Of a stretch of 64,000 bases of DNA, positions 34,626-45,851 are shown in pieces. Numbering within the stretch: position 1 is the first letter of the stretch; every line of letters begins with the position of its first letter. A model generated the notes under the pieces. It did no database searches, was not told the DNA's origin, and saw nothing but the letters and a program-made list of their open reading frames with translations. This stretch comes from Synaphobranchus kaupii (taxonomy: Eukaryota > Chordata > Actinopteri > Anguilliformes > Synaphobranchidae), in the NCBI GenBank assembly GCA_029718625.1, contig CM056379.1, positions 64,445,626-64,509,625 of the forward strand, in the 5' to 3' direction. Made by a program: the position numbers and the translations under genes.

Positions 34626-35695
34626 GTGAACGAACTGAACTGAATCACTTACTGAAAAGATCCGTTCATTTCTCAGTTCAGTTCAGTTCACGAACGGATC
34701 TGATCAGCAGCGAGCGTGCCCCGTGCAGGGAGGGGGAGGGACTGCCGCGAGCGAACGTGATTCGTCCCTTGCGAACCAGTTCTGCTGTGCTGAACGAATC
34801 ATTCGCATTTGCTTCTTCCTATTCCATTTCGGACGTATTGTTCTAAGTATTGTATAGCCGAAATGAGTACCGTGTTTGCGTGTTGTATACTAGAAAGTTT
34901 TTTTTTCTTTTTTTTCTCTAATTTGTTTCCTAAATTGTTCGAAATAAAGTTTATATTAAAAAAAAAATTATAAAAAAAATTCACGGGCGGGCGGGCGCCG
35001 AGCGAGGCAGCGAGCGTGCAGAGTGGACTGATTCGTTCACTGCGTGACGTGACGTGATCCTGAGTGATAATCAGCGGCTCAAACTGCCAGAATCAGGCCC
35101 AGCAAGTTAAGACTTAAAAGTCATTGAAAACCAGCGTTCACCTCCAATATTGATATTCAACGAGGAAACTTTTAAAATATCAAGATTTGTAAACGGAGTT
35201 TGGCGCATTTGTCAAAGCGACAGCACTTCCGCATGAACTGTTCGGCCGTCAGTTCACTGAGTGAACGAACTGTGACGTAACGGTGCAAGTTCAGTGATCC
35301 GTTCACTGAAGCTACTAGACACAGTGAGTTAACGTGACGTGATCCTGAGTGATAATCAGCGGCTCAAACTGCCAGAATCAGGCCCAGCAAGTTAAGACTT
35401 AAAAGTCATTGAAAACCAGCGTTCACCTCCAATATTGATATTCAACGAGGAAACTTTTAAAATATCAAGATTTGTAAACGGAGTTTGGCGCATTTGTCAA
35501 AGCGACAGCACTTCCGCATGAACTGTTCGGCCGTCAGTTCACTGAGTGAGTCGGACTACGCAGTACGCAGTCGGAGCTCCGCCCAAGCACTGAACGATTC
35601 GGTGAACGAATCTTTTGAACGAATCTTTTTAATGAACTGAGTCTAGTGATTCGTGTCACTGAAGTGAACTGTTTTGCCCATCACTAATGGGCGGG
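34626..35695. repeat. GTTCACGAACG-rich element with 285-bp tandem duplication
   Basis: Dense words gttcac, gaacgaatc and cagttcagttcag occur at both ends. The right end reads ttttgcccatcacta, the inverse of the AGTGATGGGCAAAA start common in vertebrate repeats. Inside, 35049-35263 is repeated nearly perfectly at 35334-35548. An A/T-rich patch with runs of A lies at 34890-34980. The left end appears lost at the junction with the L2 element. Confidence 0.55.
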
Positions 35696-35829
35696 ACCCG
35701 TGAATAGTTAAGCTTAACTTCTCTTAACTTTTACCATTCATTCTCAATGGTAGTTCTTAACACTACGGACGTAATATATATTTGGCCACACGTTGATAGC
35801 GTGGTGCTGTTCCTACTTCTGTTCCTACT

Positions 35830-36418
35830 ACCTGTTTTGCGTTTCCTGTTGGCTATAAATACCGCAGGACTTCCGCATTTCCGCACTTCAATATTGTCTT
35901 TGCTATGTTGACAACGAAGTCGGTAAGGTAAAAGATTCAGTCACTGCATTTCTGGTTCGTATGAATAGAAAACGCAGCAAGTCCGGTTTACAGTTAGGAG
36001 AAAGATTTATTTTAGTCTTTTTCTTTCCTTTCTCTCCTTATCCTTTGTACTCTTCTGCCAGTTACCTTTTTGTTCAGCTCGTTTTCACCTAGAGCTGTAG
36101 GTAACAGGTTCTAGTTTCATTTTCATTCTCTCGTTTTTACAGGGCGTTTCTTTTGTTTTGTTTCACTACCTCTTGTTACGCCTAATTATTTAGTGCGTGA
36201 GGTTATTTTGTTCGTTACTCTCGCTGTTTATCGAGATTGCCTCAGTTTCTGGAGGTTGCTTTATTTTGCCTTGTGCTAGGGAAGTTTTGCTCCTGATCCT
36301 GTGTTATCCCAGTCCTGGTGCGGCTAATTCCGCGTTTTGTGGCGTATCTTTCTAAATACGCTTTTAGAAATCCTTATCGGTCGCGTTTGGTTCTCCGAAC
36401 CTTACACTCCCCATTACA
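35830..36418 (+). repeat. LTR of a Sushi-like Gypsy element
   Basis: It corresponds to 18688-19258 of the solo LTR through cctgttttgc, ggctataaatacc, tttatcgaga and the end cccattaca. The first ~120 bases of the family LTR are not recognisable here. It is followed 16 bp later by a gag ATG, so it is the 5' LTR of an internally truncated element. Confidence 0.8.
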
Positions 36419-36434
36419 GAATATCAAAGTCAGT

Positions 36435-36985
36435 ATGGAAGAACCAGCGACTTCTAGGGAAACTTACAAAACACTGCCTAGCCAGGGCGCTATAAATGTT
36501 ACCTCTGAAGAGGCTATTTTCATGCTGCAACTTCAACAAAGTCAGTTGATGGAACAAATACAGAACCAGGGAGACTGCCTGCAAAGGCTAACAGAGAGCC
36601 TCCATAGAGTGCCTTTCTGTGGCAGTTAATGCTCCCCCAGTTGCACAAGCACAAACTCCTCCCATACCCACGCCACGTACTATTAGGCAGCCCAAACTCC
36701 AATTACCGCCGCGTTATGGTGGAGAACCGGGGAAATGCCTTATTTTTTTTCAAGCACAACCCTCCCGTTTTACCACTTCAGAATCCCGCGTAGCTTTTAT
36801 TTTATCTCTCCTGTGCAATCAAGCTCTCGCTTGGGCTGACCCTTTAATTCGGGCCAACGCCCGCTGTATTCGTGATTCCATCCAGCTCATGAAGGAAATG
36901 CAGCTGGTCTTTGATCACAAGGTTTCAGGCGAGGACGCAGCCAGGAGATTGACCAGATATCAGGAGTCTTTTGATATTCTTTTAT
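36435..36985 (+). pseudogene. Gypsy gag fragment (Sushi-like)
   Basis: The ATG at 36435 opens MEEPATSRETYKTLPS, followed by a short coiled-coil-like EEAIFMLQLQQSQLMEQIQ. A frameshift near 36615 moves the coding to another phase. That phase has PIPTPRTIRQPKLQLPPRYG, then a FFQAQPSRF...RVAFILSLLCNQALAWADPL block characteristic of the Ty3/Gypsy capsid of fish Sushi-type elements. After TRYQESFDI the sequence changes abruptly to a Tc1-type remnant. Nucleocapsid and pol are missing. Confidence 0.78.
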
Positions 36986-36989
36986 ATAG

Positions 36990-37281
36990 AGCCATGATGG
37001 CATCACCTGTTTACCTGTGGAATACCTGTTTACCACAGAAGTTGTTTGAGAGAATGGCAAGAATGTGCAAGGCCGTTATCAAGGCAAAGGGTGGCTACTT
37101 TAAAGAATCTAAAATATATGACTTTTTTTTATTTGTTTAACACTTTTCTGGTCTTTGCATAATTTAATTTGTGTTATCTCATAGTTTTGATGTCTTTACT
37201 ATTCCAAAATGTGGAAAACAGTAAAAATAACGGAAAAAAACTTTCTATGAGTAGGTGTGTCCAAACTTTTGACTGGTACTG
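36990..37281 (+). mobile_element. 3' end of a Tc1-like element
   Basis: The frame after the gag fragment reads RMARMCKAVIKAKGGYFKES, the C-terminal end of Tc1-type transposases. It is followed by the 3' untranslated region and a terminal repeat, GGTGTGTCCAAACTTTTGAC...TACTG, ending at 37281 next to a TA. Only the distal ~290 bp remain. The reading frame that spans gag and this remnant is an accidental fusion. Confidence 0.75.
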
Positions 37282-37562
37282 TATATACATTTCCTGGATC
37301 ATAAACTCCATGTCCACAAGTTTTGCTAAATCTGAGGATGATATGCAGAACTACTAAAGGTATATGATGCATAATATAGCAGTGTATCCTGTTGTCCATT
37401 AGTGTCTCCAAATCTATCCAAATGGCTAAATTGTACACTGCTGTAAATAAAAAAAGATTGACGTATTTAACTACAAATCAACAGTTTTGGATCATAAAAC
37501 TCACTTTTGCATAATTTCCAAGTGGGAATTACTATATTTTCATCAGTATATGGGGGTAGATA
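37282..37562. other. Short unassigned spacer
   Basis: About 280 bp of AT-rich DNA between two different Tc1-like elements. Nothing else is recognised. Confidence 0.3.
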
Positions 37563-37599
37563 TACACTGCCTGGCCAAAAAAAAGTCGCCGTTGCACCT

Positions 37600-39050
37600 G
37601 TCATGCATAGTGCCCGCTGTACAAGCCGCTGGAGGCAGTGTTATGATCTGGGGTTGCTTTAATTGGTCAGGTCTAGGCTCAGCAACATTATGCAGCAATA
37701 GAATGAAGTCAGCTGAGTACCGGAATGTACTGAATGGCCAGGTTATCCCATCAATGGGCATATTCCAGGATGACAATGCCAAGATTCATCGAGCTCAAAT
37801 TGTGAAAGAGTAGTTCAGGGAGCATGAGGAATCATTTTCACACATGAATTGGCCACCAGAGTCCTGACATTAAACCCACTGAGGGCTCTATTTTAATAAA
37901 CCAAACGCAATGGTGAACGCAAGAGTAATCGCTTGGCGGTATCGCTCTGAGGGCGTGTCGGCGAGAAATTTGGTAATTTCATGACGGCAATCTTGGCGCA
38001 CCTTATGGCGGTATTGCTAAAAGGCTGGGTTTAAACGTCAAAGGTGTGTCTCTATGGTAGCCAATCAAATTGTTGTTCTCATGCTTTAAAACGCAATCGC
38101 GTTGGAACGCAATCGCTCCATGCAATTTCATAATGAGCAACCCAAACGCACTGGACCGTCAACGACAAGATTTTCCGCACAGGAATCAGACATACTTGCA
38201 ACAGAAGTACAGGCTAGGACTGTAGTAATTTATGGATCACAATCCACACCACCTCGTCTCCCAGAAGTTCGGAAGGCACGGGAGGAGGTGGCGAATGCAT
38301 TAATTAGCCTACATTAGGTGATGTAGGCATAATTATGATTCAAATGGTAGGCTTATGATTCAACTGTGTCAATGTGTAATTTATATATTATAGGCTAGTG
38401 GCCTACATGATCGCAAGTTTCTTGTAAGCTGTCCTGTTTTATTCGAGTAGTTTAAATTAAAATTAATTAATTAATAATAATTATAGGCTATTTGTTCATT
38501 AAATGGAAGTGTAATGTTGGCATCACCTATAGACACTACATAGAACTACATGACGAATAAGTTACCAAATTGCCAGAGTCTATTGCGTTTCCGCTAAGAG
38601 GTGGTTCCAGCTGATCATAACGCAATGGGTTTTCGTTGGTTCAAATTGTCACTGAGCCGAAAGTATTTTAGAACACGCCCCAGACAGCGCCACCCATCCC
38701 ACTGCAGCGCAACCGAAAGGATGTTATGTTGAGAATTTGTTGATCCTAGCGGTATTGCTGAGAAACGCCATAGCGCCAGTTTTAAGACGTTGATGCTGTC
38801 AACAAGTTTGCGTTTGACTATACCGTCCCCTTGCGCTGGTTTGAAAATAGAGCCCTGAAAGTCTTTGGGATGTGCTGGAGAAGACTTTACGGAGTGGTTC
38901 GACTCTCCCGTCATCAACACAAGACCTCGGCCAAAAATGAATGCAACTCTTGACGGAAATAAATGTTGTGACGTTGCATGAGGTTGTCAAAACAATAACA
39001 CAACGAATGCGCGCCGTAATCAAAGCAGAAGGCGGTCCAACGAAATATTA
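37600..39050 (+). pseudogene. Tc1 transposase, 3' half, interrupted
   Basis: Before the MITE, the frame reads [16 protein letters not shown], then [16 protein letters not shown], which includes the second catalytic aspartate region of the DD34E enzyme. A premature stop follows at about 37811, then remnants of WPPESPD. After the MITE the text resumes with a SLGCAGEDF-like block. Frame-shifted, it then gives VVTLHEVVKT and QRMRAVIKAEGGPTKY, the normal end of Tc1 transposases. The protein would move the element by cut and paste at TA. It is non-functional through the 5' deletion, the stop, the frameshifts and the insertion. Confidence 0.85.
37883..38855. mobile_element. Harbinger-like MITE, 973 bp, TSD tga
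   Basis: The terminal repeats GGGCTCTATTTTAATAAACC and, inverted, GGGCTCTATTTTCAAACCAG agree over the first 12 bases and beyond. They are flanked by the 3-bp duplication tga (37880-37882, 38856-38858). The interior is rich in acgcaatcgc words. The ends resemble those of the larger element at 9529-13752. No transposase is present. Confidence 0.82.
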
Positions 39051-39084
39051 GAGTGTGCGACTTTTTTTTTGGCCAGGCAGTGTA

Positions 39085-39344
39085 TATGGGTCCAAAACCC
39101 CTATGCAAAACATGTCATAAAATGAATAAGATTGGTTTTGTCCATTATAAAGCATATACATTTGCTCCTTCTGATGGCTTAAGATGAAAAACATTGATAT
39201 CACAGTTACATACACCTAAATATGTTGCCTAATCATTCCTCAATAAAACATCACTTGACCCTGTACTCTACAGTATGTATACTTTTGTCCTGGGATTGCA
39301 TTTTTCTGTAGTTTTTAAAAAATAATTAATTTCCGCGGTTAGGA
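39085..39344. other. Short unassigned spacer
   Basis: AT-rich, no feature seen. Confidence 0.3.
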
Positions 39345-39912
39345 ACATGAACGGGCGCGGAGGCCCGCGGTTAAAAACAGGAGTGGGGGACCAGGGTCAG
39401 GAACTTGGAGGGTCAGGAACTAGGAGGGGTCAGGAACCAGGCTTGGCAGGGACATGTGCGGGCGCCGGGATTAGGAGCAGGCACTCAGCCTAGGTGCAGG
39501 CACTCAGCCTGGGGACAGAAGGCACAGATGCTCGGGGGAACATGAAGGCACGGAGGCCCAGGGGACATGAAGGCGCGGCCTGGGGGACAGGCGCTCAGCC
39601 TGGGGATAGGAACAACTGCGGGGGGACCACAGATGGCACGAGGGCGCCTGGTCAGGGCCAGGCGCTCAGTCTGGGGGTCAGGAACAGGCGCGGGGGCCCG
39701 CGGTCAGGGCCAGGCACACAGCCTGGGGTTCAGGCGCTCAGCCAGGGGGTCAGGAACAGATCCGCAGTCAGGGCCAGGCGCTCAGCCTGGGGGTCAGGGA
39801 CAGATGCGGGTGCCCGCAGTCAGGGCCAGGCGCTCAGCCTGGGGTCAGGAACTCAGCCTGGGGAGTAGGCACTCAGCTACGAGGGAGCCTGGGAGGAACG
39901 AGGGAGCCTAGA
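39345..39912. repeat. GC-rich minisatellite
   Basis: Irregular tandem units of roughly 50-60 bp share gggtcaggaacaggcgcggg, cagggccaggcgctcagcctgg and similar words. Units differ by indels. The strong strand bias (G-rich on plus) yields open frames in several phases, and these are not genes. Confidence 0.85.
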
Positions 39913-42310
39913 GGGAAGAAATATTTAAGATAATAATTAACCATTAACCATAGATATTACTTCAGAAAATCCTGTTTTTGTACTGCAGACTTTCTCATAT
40001 TTTCACTTGAAATTCGCTAAGGTAGCTAACGTTCGGCTCTAGCTTCAAATGATGCCACTGTGTTATTCTTCCCCCAGCTCGTTTCGAGATGAAATTGTGA
40101 AAAAGTCTGTCATACAATGAATAAGTGAAGTGATAACGTTAGATGTGAATATTTTCCGTATTTAGTGTAGACCTTGATAACTAAATAATAGCTAACTAAA
40201 GCTAAAACAAATAACGTTAGTCTAACAGTGAGCTGTCATCCTCTCGCCGCGCGAACAGCCATTTTCTTTTCTGCATTTTTGTTTTCCTAATTTGAAACGT
40301 TAGCTCTGCTGTCTGTCTTGCTAGCTTTATAAATGTTATACTCAACTATTAGTCTTATCAATAGCAAGTACTAACTAGCTAGTTTTTTAACATAACGTTA
40401 TGTATAAATTTGAAGGTTGTTGTTGATCAGTCCTGTCGAAAATGAATGGAGTAGAGAACTAAACAGCAAACATTTCCTAACGTAACGTCAGCTTCACGTT
40501 TTATTTTCTGACTCATGTTTTTGACTTGAGCAAGATTAGCCTGTTTAGACAAATATGAGAAAAAAACATCATTCAGTTGAGCCAATGTCACTGATGATTT
40601 AGGTCTGTTCATTCAAAACAATATCTTATATGAATGAACATTATGCTAAGTAGTCTAACATTGTGTTATTGTTGTGCTTTTTATCTAACGTTATTCTGGA
40701 GCATAAAGTGTTTTCTGTAAAATGTCATTCTCATTATACACCCCTTTAATGACTCAGAAATGGTTTTATATGTTATGGATTAATGAAATGGCAACTGATA
40801 ATATATTTATCTATTACAGCGATGGATGGACATTATGCTTGTGTCCAGAATAGCTATTTTATCTATTCCTGACATAAGCATAAAGCGTTTGCTGTAAGAT
40901 GATGTTATTGCAAGCCCTTTAATTACTCAGAAATGGTTTTATATGATATGTTATGGATTAATTAAATGGTAAATGATTACATATTTATGTATTGCAACAA
41001 AGGATGGACATTTAGCCATCTGATACAGTCCCTGAAGAGAAGGAAGGTGCTGAGGGTCATTGCAGAGCACGACACGGAGGACCATCAGGGCATGCATGCA
41101 CTTACTGTTATCTTCTTGATTTTTGAATATATTGAAGGTATTTATGCTTGACCATAGATTTGTCTGCTGTATCTGTACTAATACATTAATGATTTTACTG
41201 TAAATAAATCCAATGCATTAATTTTACGGGTATCTAAACTGATATTTGCCATGGGTTGTATCTTGTTTTTATTTGTTTTACAATGTTATCCATTTACTTA
41301 GTTCATCCATTCACTATGTTATACAATTTTTTAAAATAAAGTGTGTGTTTCATTGAACACATAAATTGTATATTTCAGTGTATGTGTCTTTCAATTTTGC
41401 ATTATATCAACAGATTCTCAACAGTGACCCATTAGGAGTATGGATAAGTGGTAATGTGAAATGTCAATGAACCTAACATTCTACTAAAAGATTTATTTTT
41501 GCCTTTTCCCATACATCACTAAGATGTTATAACTTTTGAGCAGTAAATGATAAATCTGTTCTGATTTCTACTCTATATCACTTACAAAACAGTGAAGATA
41601 CCACACAGTTTGTCTCCCTCAATCTTGAACATGAAATGTTTAAAAACCTAGGTTTCTCATGGAGAATAGCCATTTAGAAAGTTTTTTTATTATTATTTAT
41701 TTTGTGATTTGTTTTAATAATTGATGATATTGTGTTAAAGTAAGCATATTATTGTATATAAATGGAAAGTTCCAGTTATCCTGTTTAAAATGGTATATTA
41801 TCTTTAGGGGTGTAACATAATATGATCACACCACAAACAGTTTTGCATACACATGTCATATTGTCAATGAACCTAACATTCTAAAGCGTTTATTTTAGCC
41901 TTTTCTTACCCATCACTGAAGTGGTTATAACTTTTGAGCAGTAGAAGATAAATCTATTCTGATTCCTATTCTATATGACTCACACAATGGTGAAGATATC
42001 ATACGCTGTAAGTTTCCCCCTATCTTGAACATGAAATGGGTAAAATAGTAGGTTTCTCATTAGAAAATAGCCATTTAGAATGTTTTATAAATTTAGTTGG
42101 TAAATGTATTTCCATAATATTGCCATCAAGTAATCCTATTATTTTTTTATATCAATTGAAAGCCCCAGTTATCCTGTTTACAATGGTATATCAAGTTTAG
42201 GTATCTGATGTAATATGATCACACTACAAACATTTTTGCAACGCACATTAAGAAATAAAATGGAATACAATGTTGACCCAATATTCGCTTAGGCTGGAAA
42301 GGGTTAAAAG
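39913..42310. repeat. AT-rich DNA with old direct duplications
   Basis: Two pairs of diverged direct repeats can be read. About 40690-40840 resembles 40870-41010 (shared tcagaaatggttttatatg and gatggacatt). About 41455-41700 resembles 41865-42090 (shared tcaatgaacctaacattct, tataacttttgagcagta and atcttgaacatgaaatg), offset by about 410 bp. No coding frame is supported. GTTAGC/GCTAAC words cluster at 40020-40390. Confidence 0.55.
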
Positions 42311-45300
42311 GCGCACGGAGGCCCGCACTGCAATGACTAATCAAGCAAGACATTTAAACTTATTGTAGTTTTATTTTTGTTTCAAGACGGACATGTATCG
42401 GATCATGCCGTCCTCAACACCATGCAAGCAAGATAAACGTAACATTTCGGCGATATGAATTCAATAGAATTTAACGTGGAGGGGGCTTGAATTTTTCGGG
42501 CACACCCTGGTAAAAAAATAAAATAAAACCCGGCGCCTATGGATTTGTGCAAGGTGCGGGTTCTCCTTGTTCCTACCCACTTCTCCGTGCCACTGTTGAC
42601 GCCTATGTGTTAGAAGGGGCAAGCACTACATCGATTTGTAGCCTACAGACCATCGCCCTCCATGGTACGGAACTTGCACTGCGCGGCTGATGGGGAAATA
42701 TACGCACTCTCCAAATACAAGCGGTAGCGGTGCGCGTAACGGCACACATAGTGGGCGAACGATGACGTATCTTTAGTACGCTACTATGATGTGCGCCTTG
42801 TAATCCTTCGGCTACAGTGAAAGTGTCACATGTCTGATGCTTGTGATGTAGGTATATTAGATTAAGTCCCCCTGGCTTATTACCGCTATTCCCTCTCCCT
42901 CGCCAAATACTCACATAGGCTAGTATCATGTCAATTAAACAAATTTTAAACACATCCCCCTGCTGTGTGTGCGCGCGTGCGTCACTGTGTAAACAAATGC
43001 AGACAATGTTGTTGCTTGTTACTGTCACTGGTTTCAGAGTTGTTGCTGGCAGATCCAGCCCTGCCACTCCAGGGTATGTGGCACAGGGTGCCGTGCCCCA
43101 CCAGACTGCGGCGCGGGGTCCCAGAGGCGACACAGCGCGTGCAGCTCATTGTCTCTTACACCTCTCGTTTGCCTACCATTTCACAACACCAAGGAGATGA
43201 GGAAACGAGAAAGCGATAGCTGCGTGGAACAGGCAGTGGTGCCCTGGGGGTTGTTCCAATCTACGTCTAAGAATCAGAACAGTTTAAATACAGGAAACTA
43301 AGAAAGTACGCAGGAACGGCAGTTAGACAGTGTAGTTTATTGAGTTGATTGGAAATTCACCGAAACTGGTATATTCTTTAAAATAAACACCTATCTGGCC
43401 AACTAATAAGGCAGACGAAATAGCACTCAGATGAGAACTGTATCACCGTGCATCAGATCATAGTTGACATTAAGACCTGTTCACCATCTCAATCCGGTGA
43501 GAAATCACTTACATTGCATACCCCGTTTTATGTGGGACGGCTGCTCGCTTCTACAGAAACCATGCAGGAAAGATTACAGTATTTTCCGTTCAGTTGAACA
43601 AAGGAGTACAAATTTAATTCTGAGTTTCAACACGACGCCAGCCGGTCTTTTTTTCCGCCGGTCACCAGGATTCGGGCTTCCCCTTGCCTGTTTGCTTTCC
43701 CTTCGGTTCCGCAGCCCAGCTCGGTCCCTGAGCGTGCTAGATGCAGCCGCAAAGGTAAGCTCTGGAGTCTGTAGCGCGTTATGCAGACATTCGGATCTCC
43801 ATGTAGCCTATGATCTTTATTCAATAGCCCTAAAATACAAATAGCCTTGTCAGTTGGATAAGTGTACATATATTTTGCGCGGTTTACATTTTTATAATTG
43901 TAAGCAGTTCCGCGGCTGTTGCATCACACATGGCTGTTGTCTACCACAGACTCCACAGTATTGGCAGGTCCGTACCAATAGATGAATCCCATCGGAATTG
44001 TTGGCTAAGGAACACGCGCGAAATAAACGTTGGAAAAATGTGTTTATGGTGTTAAATAATGAGAAATTCGACGACAATTTAAAAAAAAAAACTATTGGAT
44101 GAACTTTGCAGTTGATTAAATAAAGCCATGCTACTTATACGATAATCTTGCAAAAAACCAGACAACAGACGGAAGGAAATTTTATATCGGATTTTTTGTA
44201 AATTTTTAAAAGAGTTTTGGCCGTAAAGTGTCGGTAGGATACAATTCTTGTTTGCTTGCTTTGCGTTTCATATAATGGTTACGTTAGCAGGTACCACTAC
44301 GATATCCATACGTTGTTTCTGAGATTGGCCCGGGCAAAATTATTTTTATTTTTTACTTAAAGAAGTGATATTAAAGTATAAATGCACATATACGACAGAA
44401 AATCCTATAACCCACATGAGCTATCAGGGAGGTTTTTGTGATATTGTGATTGCCGCTTGTTGATTTAATGGAATTTAAATTGCTCACATTATCCAGATTT
44501 AAATTTTAATGGCAGATTATTCGTTTTGGTTTCACTACACCATCTGGCACAGTGTGCGGTTGCATTTACCAGGAATACACTTCCTCAGCTGGCAGTGCAA
44601 GCGCCATCTATTGGAAAGCGATTTGTAACTAATTTCTCAACATGGATTTAATGGAGCTAGACGCCTCCGTTTTAAAAAAAAGAGGCTAATGCAGGTAGTT
44701 CTTCGCCTGACTTCGTTTTGTATGGATTCATTTTTATCTGGAAATATATATTTTTTATCTTCTTCAGCTTCAAAGGCATGTTCATATATTCCTATTCAGT
44801 TAACCCTTTTTCTATGCTTTTCCATTAGGGAAATGTTGAAATTACAAATTTATATCTGTTTAGTAACAACAGTCAGGTTTGTCGATAATTTGATGTTCCT
44901 CTGTGAATCTGTAGACTGAAGAATGACCTGTGATGAAATGTCTCACTGAGAGGTGAGGTTTTCTTATCATTGTTCGGTGCCATTGTAGTTTCAGTATTTC
45001 AGTTGGTTCGGTGTTATAGGCTACCTGAAATAAGCGCCATGCTGCAGAAGGCTTCATCTTGTATTCTGGAATCACTTGTTATATTTTTACCTGTCCTATC
45101 TTTTTGTTTTTGTAATACTATGAAATGGTGAAATTGTACTTTTAGGCAGTTATTACTCTCTTGAATACTTAATGCTAAGACCATGTACATCACATTTTGT
45201 GAGGAGGTGAGCACCTGTGGCTTGTCAGTGTGATGTTTTTTCACTGTAATTATCACACTAAATATGCTGTTCTTCTTTGTTGTGTATCTCTACTGACTGT

Positions 45301-45365
45301 ACTCACTGGCTAGAATATCACTTTATTGTTTTTGTGATAACCAATTTAATCACATGATGTAATTG
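42311..45365. other. Unassigned DNA with a CpG-richer patch
   Basis: About 3 kb without a nameable gene. At 42960-43280 the sequence is CpG-richer than its surroundings and holds open frames up to 90 codons on the plus strand. At 43464-43844 a 126-codon frame includes a GT donor-like site (gcaaag|gtaagc, about 43754). These could be first-exon material of a host gene, but no domain or homologue is recognised. Confidence 0.3.
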
Positions 45366-45712
45366 AACTGTAGTTCTGTTTCGTCCTTCGGTACATGTCT
45401 TCCTATAGGGAAGACTGGGCGATGTTGTGGACATGTTTGTGTGTGACTGGGAGTCTGAGAGTAGCCTTGGAACGTTAGATCTCTGTTCCTTTCGCCTCCT
45501 CGTATACTATCTCGTATTATTTTGCAGGGTTTGTTGGCTGTGTGTTTTATTTGTACCATTTATGCTACTCGCCTATTCTAACGCCTCATTACTGAGGCAG
45601 GGCGTTTATTATTGCTGGTCCTTTAGTTACTTAGCTCGTAGAGGTATGGGACCGCAGATCTCTGCTCTATTCGCCTGTAAAATGTTTCTCTCTCCTGGGA
45701 GATTGGGCATAT
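45366..45712 (+). repeat. Internal fragment of the long LTR family
   Basis: It is nearly identical to 47062-47400 (from ctgtagttctgtttcgtcc to tttctctctcctgggagat), with only a handful of differences. It lacks both LTR ends and lies about 140 bp before the complete LTR at 45852, so it is a separate fragment in the same orientation. The 95-codon frame inside is a by-product. Confidence 0.8.
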
Positions 45713-45851
45713 GAAACACATGATGTATTCATTGATCGGTTTATGTATGCACTGTATGTATGTATTTATTGTGTTCTTCAGTGGGACATTTTGTAATGTT
45801 ATTCACTTACATTGCATTATGCTATTGATAGTTGGTTTTAGAATCACTTAT

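Larger units (their letters stand above)
37565..39082 (+). mobile_element. Internally deleted Tc1/mariner element, TSD TA
   Basis: The terminal inverted repeats CACTGCCTGGCCAAAAAAAA (37565-37584) and its inverse (ending 39082) are flanked by TA. The left terminus joins directly to the middle of the transposase, so the whole 5' half, including the paired DNA-binding domain, is gone. A 973-bp MITE (37883-38855) interrupts the remaining transposase. Confidence 0.88.

Noticed and set aside
39494..39911. Overlapping plus-strand frames of 114-124 codons
   Set aside because: They lie inside the GC-rich minisatellite, and two phases are open with repetitive products.
43464..43844. Host first exon with a donor at about 43754
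   Set aside because: Only a GT consensus and local CpG support it. No domain, homologue or second exon is recognised.
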